A stretch of DNA of 64,000 nucleotides from Desulfopila aestuarii DSM 18488 (GTDB taxonomy: Bacteria; Desulfobacterota; Desulfobulbia; Desulfobulbales; Desulfocapsaceae): assembly GCF_900143695.1 (NCBI RefSeq), contig NZ_FRFE01000013.1:1-64000 (forward strand), written 5' to 3'. The notes beneath the pieces were generated by a model. The model was not told the DNA's origin and did no database searches. It saw only the letters and a list, made by a program, of their open reading frames with translations. Position 1 is the first letter of the stretch. Each line of letters begins with the position of its first letter. A program made the translations under genes and the position numbers. Shown one piece after another: positions 16,326-25,866 of the stretch.

Positions 16326-17624
16326 ATGAAAAAGACGAGCACTGCACCTGCCAGTTCTTTACGCAAACGTTCGCTGCTTTTTGCCAGCCTGCTTACCTGT
16401 GTTTTCCTTGGAGCTCCTTTTGCGTATGGCGCTGGATTCCAGATCCCTAACCAGTCTTTAAAAGCCATCGGCAGTGCTGGGGCCAATATCGCCTACAACA
16501 CCGGCCCGGATGCGGCCTATTATAACCCTGCCAACATGAGTTTTCAGAGCGATAACTGGGCCATCGAAACGAGCCTGACCACCCTCTGGCTTCCCGAGGT
16601 GAATTACCAGGACAATCGTACCCCTGCTTTTGACGGTTCTTCCGATTTCGAGATGTTCTTTTTGCCCCAGATACACCTTGTCTCAAAAGAATATAACAAT
16701 TTCCGTTTCGGTTTCGCCCTCACCTATCCCTATGGATTGGCCAAAAGCTGGGATCAGCCGTTTCCCCAGGTGGCCGCCCGCCATTTTTCCCTTGATGTAG
16801 TTGAGGCAAGCCCCAGCTTCTCCTACCGGGTGAACGATGATCTGAGCCTTGCTGTCGGCGTTCGCGCTATTTACGCAAAAGGGGAAGTGCGCAACACCGC
16901 CATCAACCCGCCCATTGGCGACATTGCCCCACTCACCACCCTTGACCGGGACCTCGATGCGGATGATATCGCCTTTGGTTATAACCTGGCGATGACCTTT
17001 CGCCCCACCCCGGCCTGGAGGCTGGCGGCAACCTACCGGTCTAAGGTGGATCTTAACCTGGAAGGGGACGCCGACCTCACGGCCCTTGTCGGTCAATTTC
17101 CGGTAGCTGGCTACAACGGCTCAGCTGCACTCGATCTGACACTGCCGGCCGTCTTCAGCCTTGCGACCTCCTACAGCTTTGGAGATCTCACCCTGGAAGT
17201 GGCCTGGAACCGGACATTCTGGTCGGACATCGATGAGCTCGACTTCAACTATGGTCAGTCGCTCGCAGGTTCCCCTTTTCAGGTTTTCGACGAACCAGTG
17301 GTGAAAGATTGGAAGGATTCCGACGCACTGCGCTTCGGCCTCACCTATCAGCTATCGGAACAGTTCACCACCACCCTCGGCTTTGCCATCGACAACACAC
17401 CGATCCCCGAGCGCACGGTGAACTTCGACCTCCCCGATTCCGATGCCTATATGTACGGCCTTGGAGTCCAGTATGCAGCAAACGATTCACTGAAGCTGGG
17501 AGTCTCCTACATGTACTATCACACCACTTCACGAAGTGTGACCAGCAGTTCCACGGGAGTTGACGGCACCTTTGATGACGGCGGCGCCCACGCCATCACC
17601 GTAGGCGCCATTACCTCGTTTTAA
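16326..17624 (+). CDS. FadL/OmpP1-type outer-membrane long-chain fatty-acid channel
   Basis: The 432-residue protein has a signal peptide (MKKTSTAPASSLRKRS then a hydrophobic run) cleaved near AYG-AGFQIPNQS. The N-terminal plug motif SAGANIAYNTGPDAAYYNPANMSF, with its NPA signature, is typical of the FadL family. Alternating beta-strand sequence continues to a C-terminal aromatic residue (AITVGAITSF), needed for outer-membrane barrel assembly. It probably imports long-chain fatty acids or hydrocarbons, which the acyl-CoA synthetase 4 kb upstream could activate. Confidence 0.92.
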   Translation: MKKTSTAPASSLRKRSLLFASLLTCVFLGAPFAYGAGFQIPNQSLKAIGSAGANIAYNTGPDAAYYNPANMSFQSDNWAIETSLTTLWLPEVNYQDNRTPAFDGSSDFEMFFLPQIHLVSKEYNNFRFGFALTYPYGLAKSWDQPFPQVAARHFSLDVVEASPSFSYRVNDDLSLAVGVRAIYAKGEVRNTAINPPIGDIAPLTTLDRDLDADDIAFGYNLAMTFRPTPAWRLAATYRSKVDLNLEGDADLTALVGQFPVAGYNGSAALDLTLPAVFSLATSYSFGDLTLEVAWNRTFWSDIDELDFNYGQSLAGSPFQVFDEPVVKDWKDSDALRFGLTYQLSEQFTTTLGFAIDNTPIPERTVNFDLPDSDAYMYGLGVQYAANDSLKLGVSYMYYHTTSRSVTSSSTGVDGTFDDGGAHAITVGAITSF

Positions 17625-17674
17625 TCGGGAACAACAACCTATTCATTCAGAAAATATCTATCACGAGACCGACC

Positions 17675-19180
17675 ATGAACATCACGACCGAACTGCAGGA
17701 CCAGGATACCTTGCTGGAAAAGATTCTCCCTTACGCCGGATCCCACGCATTTTCCGCCGGGGATACAATCATGTCGCCGGACAACGATCCGCAGGCCTTT
17801 TACTATGTGAAAAAAGGCAGCGTCGAGGTCAGCTATACTGGCCAGAACGCTACCAGAATCACAGTGGCGTTGATCGGTGAACGGGAATTTTTCGGCGAAA
17901 TCGGTTTTTTTGACGGTGAGACCAGGGTGCGAGACATCCAGGCCAACGGGCCGGTGGAAGTGGCAATTTTCAACGCGGAGACCATGAACTTCCTGCGCCG
18001 TGAAATCCCCACCCTCTATACGGACTTCCTCATCTTCATTACCCAGAAAATATGCCGAAAATTTCGTCGCATCGCTGGTGAAAGGGAGCCTGTAGCCAGC
18101 TATGCCGATCTGCTTTCCACAAAACATTCCAGTGTCTACACAGAATCGCGGCCCCTGCCGCCATCGCTTCTCCACTCTGAAGGGTGGCACGCCACCAGCA
18201 GTCGTACCGAAAGATTCAAGGCTGAACTCTTTGATCTGTCCCACAAGTTGCAAAGAAAGGACACCGAAGGCATAGCCGATCCCGAGGCGGAGCAGCGGTG
18301 CATCGACCTGCTCGGTGAATTGAGTGAATCTCTGCAGGATTTCAAAACCGCCATGGTCGGCATGGTTGGCAGCGGCAATGAAGAGATCATGTGGGGCTAT
18401 GTGTTCAAGGAAATCTACCCCTATCTCATGCGCAGCCGGTTCGCTGAGCGTGCCTATTACAAGCCCAAGGGGTATGCCGGCGATTTTCTCATGATGGAGC
18501 ACATCTATGCGAATATCCCCAAGGGCGACGGGAAACTTGGTGAGATCGTCGACAAATTCTGCCTGCAGCGCCCGGGCTCACTGGCCATCCACGGGCGACG
18601 CAAGCTGCTGAAAGAACAGATCGCAGCCATTAGCGCCGAAAATGCCAAACATGGCAAAGTGACCCGGATCATGAACCTGGCCTGCGGACCAAACCGCGAG
18701 CTGTTCGATTTCTTAAGCGAATGCCCTTACAGCGAATTGATCGAGGCCCTCTGTGTCGATATCGATCCGGAAGCACTCCAATACACCAATCAATATGTAA
18801 ACATCTTTCCGCACCGGGCCTCGATCCGGCTAATGAGCGAGAACGTGATCAAATGGGCGCTGGGCAGAGTCACCCACCAGCTGGGCAAGCTGGATATCAT
18901 CTATTCCGCCGGGCTCTGCGATTATCTTGAGCCGCGGCTGTTCAAGGCCCTGATCAAGCAATGTTATAATCATTTGAATCCGGGTGGCACTCTTCTTCTC
19001 GGCAACTTCACCGCTTATCCAGACTCACTCTTTCTCGACAAACTCCTGAAATGGGAGCTCATCTACCGAGACGAAGAAGAGTTACGCGAGCTGTTCTCCG
19101 CAACCCCCTTTGGTGACAAGGTGGACATTATTGCCGAACAGACCCTGGTCAATCTTTTTGCCGTTGCCCATAAAGACTAA
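17675..19180 (+). CDS. Cyclic-nucleotide-binding domain fused to SAM methyltransferase
   Basis: This is a 501-residue fusion. Residues 1-130 form a CAP-type effector domain: it includes YYVKKGSVEVSY and REFFGEIGFFDGETRVRDIQA, the latter in place of the phosphate-binding cassette. A linker predicted to be helical follows. Residues 325-480 are a class I methyltransferase with NLACGPNRELFDFL (SAM loop), an acidic VDIDPE and GGTLLLGNFTAYPD. No DNA-binding helix-turn-helix follows the sensor, so it is probably a nucleotide-controlled methyltransferase rather than a transcription factor. The methyl acceptor is unknown. It lies 51 bp after the FadL-type gene and may be co-transcribed with it. Confidence 0.83.
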   Translation: MNITTELQDQDTLLEKILPYAGSHAFSAGDTIMSPDNDPQAFYYVKKGSVEVSYTGQNATRITVALIGEREFFGEIGFFDGETRVRDIQANGPVEVAIFNAETMNFLRREIPTLYTDFLIFITQKICRKFRRIAGEREPVASYADLLSTKHSSVYTESRPLPPSLLHSEGWHATSSRTERFKAELFDLSHKLQRKDTEGIADPEAEQRCIDLLGELSESLQDFKTAMVGMVGSGNEEIMWGYVFKEIYPYLMRSRFAERAYYKPKGYAGDFLMMEHIYANIPKGDGKLGEIVDKFCLQRPGSLAIHGRRKLLKEQIAAISAENAKHGKVTRIMNLACGPNRELFDFLSECPYSELIEALCVDIDPEALQYTNQYVNIFPHRASIRLMSENVIKWALGRVTHQLGKLDIIYSAGLCDYLEPRLFKALIKQCYNHLNPGGTLLLGNFTAYPDSLFLDKLLKWELIYRDEEELRELFSATPFGDKVDIIAEQTLVNLFAVAHKD

Positions 19181-19254
19181 GTTCGGAGTCCCTGTCCCGG
19201 TTTTGAACGTAGAAATCGAGACAGGGTCTCCAAACCATCAATTTCAGAAACGTG

Positions 19255-20979
19255 ATGTCACAAGTACAGCAACTGTCGTCGCCATATATTTTTGAGGAAA
19301 CACGCCTGCTGTTTTACCAGCGGACTCTCATCTGCTTATGGCTTGCGGTGGTGTTTTTTCCTCTTTTTTCCATACTCGACTATGCCTACTGCAACGAGTA
19401 TTTCAGCCGTTTTCTGCTCTACCGACTGATCTATGTCATCATCCTGCTCGCCTTCATCAATCTTTTAAAGCAACAAACCTTCAAAAAACTTGCACCATAC
19501 CTGATGTATCTTGCCATGGTGCTGGGCAGCCTGGTCATCTCTAAAATGGCGGTCGAACTGGGAGGATTTTCCTCCGGCTATTATGTGGGTATTCTACTTA
19601 TGATCGCTGGCGCCCTGTTCGTACTGCCGCTCAGCGCCGCCACGGCTCTCTTTTATGGTCTTTCCATGTACGGGGTCTACCTGGCAACGGTGCTGACCAC
19701 GCTTGGTCTTCCAGAACAGAACCAAATACATTTTGCCGTCAGCAATTCGTTTTTCTTTTTAAGTCTTGTCGGTATCGTCGCAACTCAGAGTTATGACGAC
19801 CTGCACACCCTCCACAACCAACTCCGCGCCAAGGAGAATATCCGCAAGATTCATTACAAATTGTCCGCCTACACAGACGGTCTTGAGGAAACAATCCAAC
19901 AACGCCTGATTGAACTCCAGGAAACCGACCTCAAATACCAGGATCTTTACAACAACATCATGGACATGGTTGTACTGGTCGATGATGAAGGGATAATCCA
20001 CCAGTTCAACAACAACTGTCGAACCCTTCTTGGCATCGCCGAGAAAGAGCTTGAGGGAAAAAATATCAGGCAACTTCTCCGTCATGAGCGGGAAAAAACC
20101 GACTGGCTCACCCATATTATCCTGCAGCTGCGAGGCAACCTGCCACTGCGCAGCATCCAGCTCAACCTCGTCAACATCCTGGGCGAACCGCTGGAAGTGG
20201 AGCTAAGCGCCTCACGGATTGAAATTAACCACGCACCCTATTTCCAGCTGATACTGAGAGATATTTCCATTCAAAAAAGCATTGAGCGTAAACTGCTTGA
20301 TGCAGAACGGCTGATCGGCACTTCCCGGCAGGCAGCAATATTCGGCCTGGCCCGACTGGCGGAATGCCGAGATGACGAAACAGGTCAGCACCTTTCCCGT
20401 ATCCGGTCCTATACCCGCATTCTGACCGAAGAGTTGGCCAGCTCACATGAGTACGGCCCGCTTATCGATGACCGGTTCATCGACGAGATCGGATATTCCG
20501 CAGTGCTGCACGATATCGGCAAAGTCGGCATACCAGATTCGATCCTCATGAAACCGGGCAAACTCACTGAGGTCGAGTTTGAGTTGATGAAACAGCATAC
20601 GATATTTGGCGCAAACGTTCTGGCTGCAGCGGACCATGGAAAAGAGAACTCCTCTTTTCTCCAGCTTGGCAGGGACATTGCCAGATCCCATCATGAACGA
20701 TGGGATTCCCGTGGATATCCGGACGGCCTGCCGGGAGATGAAATACCTCTGGCCGCACGCATCATTTCCCTGGCTGATGTCTATGATGCGCTCACCTCCA
20801 ACCGGGTGTACAAACCACCCTTCAGCCATGAAGAGAGCCGGGCAATTATAGTGAGAGAAAGCGGCCGGCAATTTGATCCCCATGTCGTGAATGCATTTCT
20901 CCGGCGTGAGAATGACTTCAAGGAGACCAGAATGAGGCTGCTTCTGCAGCAGCCCGAACCCGCCAGGAATGGGTCATGA
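19255..20979 (+). CDS. Membrane-PAS-HD-GYP cyclic-di-GMP phosphodiesterase (first of a tandem pair)
   Basis: ATG at 19255 is preferred to the GTG at 19252. The 574-residue protein begins with about six hydrophobic segments (residues 25-185), then a coiled coil and a PAS domain (about 230-345). The HD-GYP domain has ETGQHLSRIRSY, LHDIGKVGIPD, HHERWDSRGYPDGLPGDEIP and RIISLADVYDALTS. Metal ligands and the GYP motif look intact, so cyclic-di-GMP hydrolysis is likely. Its stop codon overlaps the start of the next paralogue by 4 bp. Confidence 0.9.
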   Translation: MSQVQQLSSPYIFEETRLLFYQRTLICLWLAVVFFPLFSILDYAYCNEYFSRFLLYRLIYVIILLAFINLLKQQTFKKLAPYLMYLAMVLGSLVISKMAVELGGFSSGYYVGILLMIAGALFVLPLSAATALFYGLSMYGVYLATVLTTLGLPEQNQIHFAVSNSFFFLSLVGIVATQSYDDLHTLHNQLRAKENIRKIHYKLSAYTDGLEETIQQRLIELQETDLKYQDLYNNIMDMVVLVDDEGIIHQFNNNCRTLLGIAEKELEGKNIRQLLRHEREKTDWLTHIILQLRGNLPLRSIQLNLVNILGEPLEVELSASRIEINHAPYFQLILRDISIQKSIERKLLDAERLIGTSRQAAIFGLARLAECRDDETGQHLSRIRSYTRILTEELASSHEYGPLIDDRFIDEIGYSAVLHDIGKVGIPDSILMKPGKLTEVEFELMKQHTIFGANVLAAADHGKENSSFLQLGRDIARSHHERWDSRGYPDGLPGDEIPLAARIISLADVYDALTSNRVYKPPFSHEESRAIIVRESGRQFDPHVVNAFLRRENDFKETRMRLLLQQPEPARNGS

Positions 20980-22646
20980 AGAGTTACCGGGAAGAGCTCC
21001 TCGAACTTCATCACCGCCGGGTCTATTATATTTTGCTGGCGGGCGCCACCTTTATGGTGCTTTTTTCCGTCCTCGACTATTTCGTGGTCCCGGAAATGTT
21101 CGTGGAATTTCTGCTCTGCCGATTAGCCGGCACAGCAATCTGCCTGCTGTTTGTCTTCTTGAATTATCGTGACCAACAGAAAAAATTTGCCTTTGCCACT
21201 GGATTCTCGGGATACATTGCCATAAGTATGGTTCTGCTGGTGATAATTGCACGAATGGAAGGGATCGCCTCCCCCTACTATGTCGGCCTGATTCTTGTCA
21301 TGACCCTTTACGCCGCATTAGCCCCGCTCACCATGGGCCAAACCCTTATCAGTGGCCTGCTGCTGGTTCTGCTTTACACTATCACAGTCCTTTACAGCAC
21401 CCCCTTGAGCGAACCATTCCTGCTCGACCTGTTTGCCAACCTTTTCTTCATGCTGAGCATGGTCGGCCTCAACACCACCCAAAGCTGGGCGCACACCAGG
21501 GCGCGGGAGAAAGAGTACACACTCCGCGTTGAAGAAAACAGAATAGCCGAGCAGCTTTCACTGCACGCCGAGGCACTGGAAATAGAAGTGGAGAAACGCT
21601 CCCGCGAGCAGCAGGAACGTGAGGCACGCTATCGATTGCTTTTCAACCAGATCGCTGATGATGTGGTACTGGTCTCACCTGAAGGAATCATTCTGCAAAC
21701 CAACAGCAACTTTGACCAGCATTACGGAGACGATATCCACTATGGCGAAACACCGCTCAGCACCATCATTCCCGAAGAAGAGCAGCGTAACCTCCGCAAC
21801 ATCCTGGCAGAAACGATAAGCAGCATCACACCGGTCCGTAACCGGCAGCTGCGCCTTATCAAGCGTGATGGAAACTCTACTGAAACAGAGGTCAGCGCCG
21901 GCCTGCTGCGCCGTGATCAGGCCGTTATCGTCATTCTCATGCTTATCAGGGATATCAGCGGAAGAAAGGTGATGGAGCAAAAGCTGCTCGCGTCCCTTGA
22001 GACCCGTAAGCAGACCGAGACTGCGGCCATACTTGCCCTGGCCAAACTCTCGGAGTTCAGGGATGCCACGTCAAGTAACCACCTGGAGCGGATTCGGGAA
22101 TACTGCCAGCTTTTGGCAATTGAACTCTCGCAGTATCCTGAACTGCAAAGCGTCATGACACCAACCTATATTGAGGATATCTATCACGCCTCTATTCTCC
22201 ACGATATCGGCAAAGTGGCAATCCCCGACAAATTCGGGGGGCTTGATGAACCTCAGCTAGAACATGAACACGAACTTGTCCGCCGCCACACCATCACCGG
22301 TGGCGACGTGATCCGAGAAATGCAGGAAGAAAGCAAAGGCAGCAGCTTCCTCGAGATGGCCAAACACATCGCCTATTTCCACCATGAGCGCTGGGACGGC
22401 AGGGGTTATCCCCATGGACTTATGCGCCGGGAAATTCCACTGGCCGCCCGGATCATGGCCCTAGCGGACGCCTACGAAGAAATGACCGCAGGAACCCCCA
22501 ACAATCCAACCAGCAAGAGCCACGACGAAACGGTCTCTTACATCACATCACAGTCCGGATTGCGGTTCGACCCGATGGTGGTCGGAGCCTTCTTGGCAAG
22601 ACAGGATGACTTCCAGGCAATCCTGAAACGTTTGATGAACGCCTGA
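20976..22646 (+). CDS. Membrane-PAS-HD-GYP phosphodiesterase (second of a tandem pair)
   Basis: This 556-residue paralogue has the same architecture as its upstream neighbour: several membrane segments, a coiled coil, a PAS domain and an HD-GYP domain (LHDIGKVAIPD, HHERWDGRGYPHGL, RIMALADAYEEM). It starts within the previous stop (ATGA overlap), so the pair is translationally coupled. The N-terminal halves are clearly related (FSVLDY against FSILDY), which indicates tandem duplication followed by divergence. Differences around the first helix (DATSSNHLERIREY) and the end (AYEEMTAG for VYDALTS) may change activity. Confidence 0.9.
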   Translation: MKSYREELLELHHRRVYYILLAGATFMVLFSVLDYFVVPEMFVEFLLCRLAGTAICLLFVFLNYRDQQKKFAFATGFSGYIAISMVLLVIIARMEGIASPYYVGLILVMTLYAALAPLTMGQTLISGLLLVLLYTITVLYSTPLSEPFLLDLFANLFFMLSMVGLNTTQSWAHTRAREKEYTLRVEENRIAEQLSLHAEALEIEVEKRSREQQEREARYRLLFNQIADDVVLVSPEGIILQTNSNFDQHYGDDIHYGETPLSTIIPEEEQRNLRNILAETISSITPVRNRQLRLIKRDGNSTETEVSAGLLRRDQAVIVILMLIRDISGRKVMEQKLLASLETRKQTETAAILALAKLSEFRDATSSNHLERIREYCQLLAIELSQYPELQSVMTPTYIEDIYHASILHDIGKVAIPDKFGGLDEPQLEHEHELVRRHTITGGDVIREMQEESKGSSFLEMAKHIAYFHHERWDGRGYPHGLMRREIPLAARIMALADAYEEMTAGTPNNPTSKSHDETVSYITSQSGLRFDPMVVGAFLARQDDFQAILKRLMNA

Positions 22647-22760
22647 ACAACCCCTTGCATGCATAGTGGCGGCACGATACCGACAACCGAGCCTGATGAT
22701 GCCAGCCCTTCCAAAAAGTAAGCCGCCTTCCTACCCCGTACACTTACGTTAGCTCAATCG

Positions 22761-24092
22761 TTATTCAAATCCATAAAGACCGGGGAAGACAATGATCGAC
22801 AACAGCACCACCACCTGAATAAAAATAAATGGGATGACGCCTCGATAGATATCAATCGTACTCACCTCAGGCGGACAGACACCTTTTAAGTAGAACAGGG
22901 AAAAACCAAAAGGCGGTGTCAGGAAGGAAGTCTGCAGGTTCATGGCGATAAGAATGGCGAACCAGAGCGGGTTGAGACCGATAATATCGGCAATCGGCAA
23001 CAGAATCGGTACGACAATATATGAAATCTCAATAAAATCGATGAAAAAGCCAAGCAGCATGATCGCCAGCATGGAGAGTGCGAGAAAGGTCCACTTCTGC
23101 CCGGGCAGATTGGTCAGGGCATCCTCAACAATGTAATCAGCACCACTATAGACAAACACCATCGAAAAGGCGGTGGCTCCAATCAGAATGGCAAAAACCA
23201 TGGCACTGATCTTTACCGTCTCCAGCGCCGCTTCCTCGACAATCTGCAAACTCAAACGACGATACAGGGCGGCCAGCACCATGGCCCCCACACAGCCCAC
23301 CGCTGCCGACTCGGTGGGAGTGGCGATACCGGCAAAGATCGAGCCGAGCACCATGACGATAAGGGTGAGTGGCGGCACGATGGCCATCAGCGCCTTCTGG
23401 ATATTGACAAATTTCCCGCCCTCCTGGGGCGGCATGGCCGGCGCCACGTTTTTATCCAACAACGCCAGGATAAGTATATAAACGATATAACAGACAACCA
23501 ATACCAGACCAGGCCCAACCGCAGCCTGAAACAGGTCTCCTACCGGTTGCTGGAACACATCGCCCAGGATGATGAGTACAATCGAGGGGGGAATGATCTG
23601 GCCGAGGGTTCCGGCCGCACAGATAGTCCCGGTAGCCAGTCTCTTGGAATAACCATATTTGAGCATGACCGGCAGCGAAATGACACCCATGGCCACTACC
23701 GATGCGCCTACAACTCCGGTTGAAGCGGCCAGGAGCGTCCCCACCAGCACGGTGCTCACCGCCACACCGCCCCGGATCTTGCCGAAAAGCGTACCCATGG
23801 CTTCCAGCAATCGTTCCGCCAGATTCGATTTCTGCAGAATGATGCCCATATAAATAAAAAGCGGCACAGCCATCAGGATGGTGTTGTTCATGATGGAATA
23901 GATACGAAAGGGCATCATGGAAAACATCTGCAGAAACTCATCCGTAACCGCACCAAGGGAAGGATCGGGCAGCAGTTCTACCAGGGCCGCGATCACCCCG
24001 AAAAAGATCGAAACAGAACCGAAGGTAAAGGCCACAGGATATCCAATTGCCAACAGGGCCAGAGCGGCGATGAACATAACGATACCGACCAT
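22761..24092 (-). CDS. dctM: TRAP transporter large membrane subunit DctM
   Basis: This is a 443-residue highly hydrophobic protein with about a dozen membrane segments. It has the TRAP large-subunit hallmarks: an N-terminal IALLAIGYPVAFTFG, GASVVAMGVISLP and IIPPSIVLIILGD. It forms the sodium-coupled translocation channel of a tripartite transporter in the inner membrane. Its start overlaps the end of dctQ by one base, showing tight coupling. The extra insertion around residue 220 fits the larger 2-oxoacid/mannitol subgroup. Confidence 0.92.
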   Translation of the reverse strand: MVGIVMFIAALALLAIGYPVAFTFGSVSIFFGVIAALVELLPDPSLGAVTDEFLQMFSMMPFRIYSIMNNTILMAVPLFIYMGIILQKSNLAERLLEAMGTLFGKIRGGVAVSTVLVGTLLAASTGVVGASVVAMGVISLPVMLKYGYSKRLATGTICAAGTLGQIIPPSIVLIILGDVFQQPVGDLFQAAVGPGLVLVVCYIVYILILALLDKNVAPAMPPQEGGKFVNIQKALMAIVPPLTLIVMVLGSIFAGIATPTESAAVGCVGAMVLAALYRRLSLQIVEEAALETVKISAMVFAILIGATAFSMVFVYSGADYIVEDALTNLPGQKWTFLALSMLAIMLLGFFIDFIEISYIVVPILLPIADIIGLNPLWFAILIAMNLQTSFLTPPFGFSLFYLKGVCPPEVSTIDIYRGVIPFIFIQVVVLLSIIVFPGLYGFE

Positions 24093-24655
24093 TATTGCGC
24101 CCCTCCGTCTGTTGTAGAGGGTACGGACCCACCATCTTTATGAAACCGGTACAGGTTGATGTTTTTCACCGTATAGCCAACAGCCGAAAAAATCAGTACC
24201 CCAAAGGCGATGGGAATCATACCCTTGATAATCCAGCGATACCGTAAGCCGCCAGGATCTTCAGAAATCTCACCAATCTCCCATGCATCCCGGACAAAGT
24301 CGAAAGAACCAAAGAAGATTAATAACGCCAGGGGAAGAAGAAAAAAGATAGTACCGATAATGTTGATGATCGCCTTGTTCTTCGGCTTATACCGGTCATA
24401 GAGGAAATCAACGCGTACATGGCCCTCTTCAATCAGCGCCACAGACATGCCGAACAAGATCACCACCGAAAAGAGGTGCCACTCCATTTCCTGCATCCCA
24501 ACCGAACTGTTGTGAAAGGTATAGCGCATGATCACATCGTAAAAGACATTCAGTGTCATTAAGAGCAATACAAACGACAGCCCTTTCCCAAGCCATCGGC
24601 TTAGCCGGTCATAAAATCGTTCCACCCGTATCAACATTATTGCACTCCCAAACAT
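24092..24655 (-). CDS. dctQ: TRAP transporter small membrane subunit DctQ
   Basis: This is a 187-residue protein with four hydrophobic segments. It shows the DctQ pattern MTLNVFYDVIMRYTFHNSSVGMQEMEWHLF and VRVDFLYDRY. It partners the DctM channel and the periplasmic receptor. It is transcribed after dctP but separated from it by a hairpin at 24729-24768. The frame opens at 24655; a later in-frame start at 24637 (MLIRVERFYDR) is also possible. Confidence 0.88.
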   Translation of the reverse strand: MFGSAIMLIRVERFYDRLSRWLGKGLSFVLLLMTLNVFYDVIMRYTFHNSSVGMQEMEWHLFSVVILFGMSVALIEEGHVRVDFLYDRYKPKNKAIINIIGTIFFLLPLALLIFFGSFDFVRDAWEIGEISEDPGGLRYRWIIKGMIPIAFGVLIFSAVGYTVKNINLYRFHKDGGSVPSTTDGGAQ

Positions 24656-24725
24656 AGATGTATCGACCAGACGATTCCCTTCTCAATCGCCAGAGCCGGT
24701 ACATGATGAACAACATTTCCAAAAC

Positions 24726-24769
24726 AAAAAACCGTCCCTCCTCCAGAACAAAGGAGAACGGACGGTTTC
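24726..24769 (-). terminator. Terminator/attenuator between dctP and dctQM
   Basis: On the minus strand AAACCGTCC...GGACGGTTTTTTG forms a 9-bp stem with an internal GTTCTCC/GGAGG-containing loop and a T-run. Lying between receptor and membrane subunit genes, it would raise dctP output relative to dctQM. That is a common arrangement for binding-protein operons. Confidence 0.65.
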
Positions 24770-24792
24770 ACCTGCAACCGGTATCACCCGAA

Positions 24793-25866
24793 TTATTCCT
24801 GAAGTGCTTCCACTGTCTTAATATACAGATAGTCTGACATCCTGGTCCACTCACGAACATCAGCCATGTACGCCTTCTGATTTTCCCAAATCTCCTTGAA
24901 GAGCGGATCTTTGGCGGCATAGTCACTCATGACCTCGTCGTTGGCCTTTTTCATCTCTTTTAAGACCGCGGGCGGAAAGCTCATAATCTTGATATCAGGA
25001 TATTCGGCCTTGATCTGAGCCCAGGCACGAGCATTGGCGTCAAAGTTCATGGCGGTCTGATCGGCAGTTACTGCCTTTATGGCGGTGGTCAGGATTGCCT
25101 GATACTCAGGTGACAGCTGTTCAAAGGCCTTTTTATTGATCAAATAGTGCATCTCTGCACCCGGCTCATGCCAACCGGTGTAATAGTAGGGAGCGATTTT
25201 GTGGAAGCCCATTTTGATATCCATACCCGGGCCAACCCACTCAAGGGCGTCAATGGTACCACGGTCAAGGGAAGTATAGAGCTCACCCGGCGGGATATTG
25301 GTCACAGCCACACCAAGTTTGGCAAAAATCTCGCCCGCAACACCGGGAATGCGCATTTTTAGACCTTTCAGGTCGTCAACAGATGCGATTTCCTTTTTAA
25401 ACCAGCCGCCCATCTGTACACCGGTATTGCCGCCGGGGTAGGAAAGAACATCAAACTTTTCAAAGGCCTTATCCTGCAAGGTCTGTCCATCACCATAATA
25501 GAACCAGGCATACTGCTCGTTGCTGGTCATGCCGAACGGTACAGTGGTGAAGAAAACAGAGGAGATGTCCTTGCCTTTCCAGTAATAGGAAGCGGAATGC
25601 CCCATCTCGTACTGGCCCCCTTTCACCATATCCAAAATACCCAAAGCAGCTTTGTGTTTTTCGGCACCTTCGACCCGGATCTCAAAATTACCACCAGACA
25701 TCTTGCTGACCATATCTGCCAGCTTCGGCGCCGCCGCTGCCAATGGTGTCAGCGTACTCGACCAACTCATGGCCAGCTTCCAGCGAACTTTTTCCGCCGC
25801 CAAGGCAGGTGAAGCAACCAACATACAGGTTGCCAGCACTGTTGCAATTTTTCCAAAACGCTTCAT
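24793..25866 (-). CDS. dctP: TRAP transporter periplasmic receptor DctP (2-oxoacid TakP-like)
   Basis: The start is set at 25866 (MKRFGKIATVL), which has AGGAG at good spacing and a clean signal peptide ending ALA-AEKVRW. The mature protein has the DctP signature, with LYTSLDRGTIDALEWVGPG and YYYTGWHEPGAEMHY. These tryptophan- and glutamate-containing stretches resemble TakP-type receptors for 2-oxoacids such as pyruvate. Ligand assignment is inference. An FCD-type GntR regulator immediately upstream, a family that often senses monocarboxylates, is consistent with it. Confidence 0.88.
   Translation of the reverse strand: MKRFGKIATVLATCMLVASPALAAEKVRWKLAMSWSSTLTPLAAAAPKLADMVSKMSGGNFEIRVEGAEKHKAALGILDMVKGGQYEMGHSASYYWKGKDISSVFFTTVPFGMTSNEQYAWFYYGDGQTLQDKAFEKFDVLSYPGGNTGVQMGGWFKKEIASVDDLKGLKMRIPGVAGEIFAKLGVAVTNIPPGELYTSLDRGTIDALEWVGPGMDIKMGFHKIAPYYYTGWHEPGAEMHYLINKKAFEQLSPEYQAILTTAIKAVTADQTAMNFDANARAWAQIKAEYPDIKIMSFPPAVLKEMKKANDEVMSDYAAKDPLFKEIWENQKAYMADVREWTRMSDYLYIKTVEALQE

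Noticed and set aside
17639-18502. Minus-strand 287-codon open frame antisense to the cyclic-nucleotide/methyltransferase gene
   Set aside because: It is a shadow of a well-supported gene and has no motif of its own.
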